Assembly (NCBI GenBank): GCA_937925635.1
Contig: CALALX010000011.1
Location: 1-22,119, forward strand
Direction: 5' to 3'
Source: an uncultured Caulobacter sp.
Lineage (GTDB): Bacteria; Pseudomonadota; Alphaproteobacteria; Caulobacterales; Caulobacteraceae
Length of the DNA stretch: 22,119 nt
Part shown: positions 22,076-22,119 of the stretch, piece by piece
How the letters are laid out: each line of letters begins with the position of its first letter
Position numbering within the stretch: the stretch's first letter is position 1
Program-made: the position numbers and the translations under genes
Notes under the pieces: generated by a model
What the model was told of the DNA's origin: nothing
Database searches by the model: none
The model's input: the letters and a program-made list of their open reading frames with translations, nothing else

Positions 22076-22119
22076 ATGACTGAGAGGGAGTCGCGGCGGT
22101 TCGTCGACCTGGCGGCGGC
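22076..22119 (+). CDS. Possible start of a plus-strand gene (cut by the window end)
   Basis: ATG 22076 opens MTERESRRFVDLAAA and runs to the edge. GGCGGAG lies just upstream, though very close. Divergent to the lyase-family gene with a 127-base gap, so a gene is expected here. Only 14 codons are visible; no function can be given. Confidence 0.35.
   Translation, partial: MTERESRRFVDLAA

Noticed and set aside
20413..22083. 556-codon plus-strand frame antisense to the SUKH and lyase-family genes
   Set aside because: It spans two intact genes and their gap, with no recognisable domain; a shadow frame.

Overview
The window looks like chromosomal DNA of a Caulobacter-type alphaproteobacterium (Caulobacter/Phenylobacterium relatives). 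The case rests on high GC, strong G/C at third codon positions, the RpoD C-terminus, the rodZ-ispG pair, a ptsP and an aspartokinase nearby, a divergent lysC/ubiG pair, and intergenic hairpin repeats (TAGAGC...GCTCTA, TCCTCCATCGAGGAGGA) of a kind I associate with that group. The taxonomic call is inference from protein and repeat style, not a database match. I see no prophage, insertion sequence, CRISPR array, rRNA or tRNA.

Layout. 1-458 is the 3' end of rpoD, closed by a hairpin. 514-1369 holds a small zinc-ribbon DUF2256 protein and an unrecognised protein with an amphipathic core. On the minus strand, 1386-1884 is a two-gene unit: a 44-residue protein followed by a DUF1428 protein. 2073-3646 is a plus-strand operon of an ArsR-type regulator, unusually with an N-terminal extension, and two AHSA1/SRPBCC proteins. 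After an inverted-repeat pair (3685-3833) come a small membrane protein, a minimal flagellar-rod-like protein (4494-4703, minus) and a 67-residue protein (minus). 5116-7041 carries an SDR oxidoreductase, a secreted Cys-containing protein and a DUF998 membrane protein. 7048-9439 (minus) carries a 2OG-Fe(II) oxygenase and a Tat-exported carboxylesterase. The esterase is divergent from a zinc alcohol dehydrogenase (9582-10658), which ends inside a double nested hairpin repeat.

10824-12026 (minus) contains two tandem, diverged copies of one winged-helix regulator family, separated by a hairpin and a 9-C tract. 12142-18704 is mostly a minus-strand housekeeping block: lysC (aspartokinase), ptsP (PTS-Ntr enzyme I), rodZ-like and ispG. 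It is interrupted by one unrecognised plus-strand gene (16937-17380) with a strong bidirectional terminator. ubiG (18869-19630) is divergent from lysC and translationally coupled to a GNAT acetyltransferase. A gene-free stretch of about 336 bp follows, then a SUKH/SMI1-type protein and an isocitrate lyase/PEP mutase-family enzyme (both minus). The window ends a few codons into a possible plus-strand gene.

How the genes fit together: the clear cores are lysine/threonine precursor synthesis (lysC), isoprenoid synthesis (ispG), ubiquinone synthesis (ubiG), cell shape (rodZ) and nitrogen PTS signalling (ptsP). The rest is accessory metabolism and regulation. I found no convincing new multi-gene defence or mobile system. 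The best second-look items are the 69-residue rod-like protein made only of terminal helices, the tandem regulator paralogs, the extended ArsR with an internal 20-bp palindrome, the lone gene inside the housekeeping block, and the probable leaderless start of ubiG.
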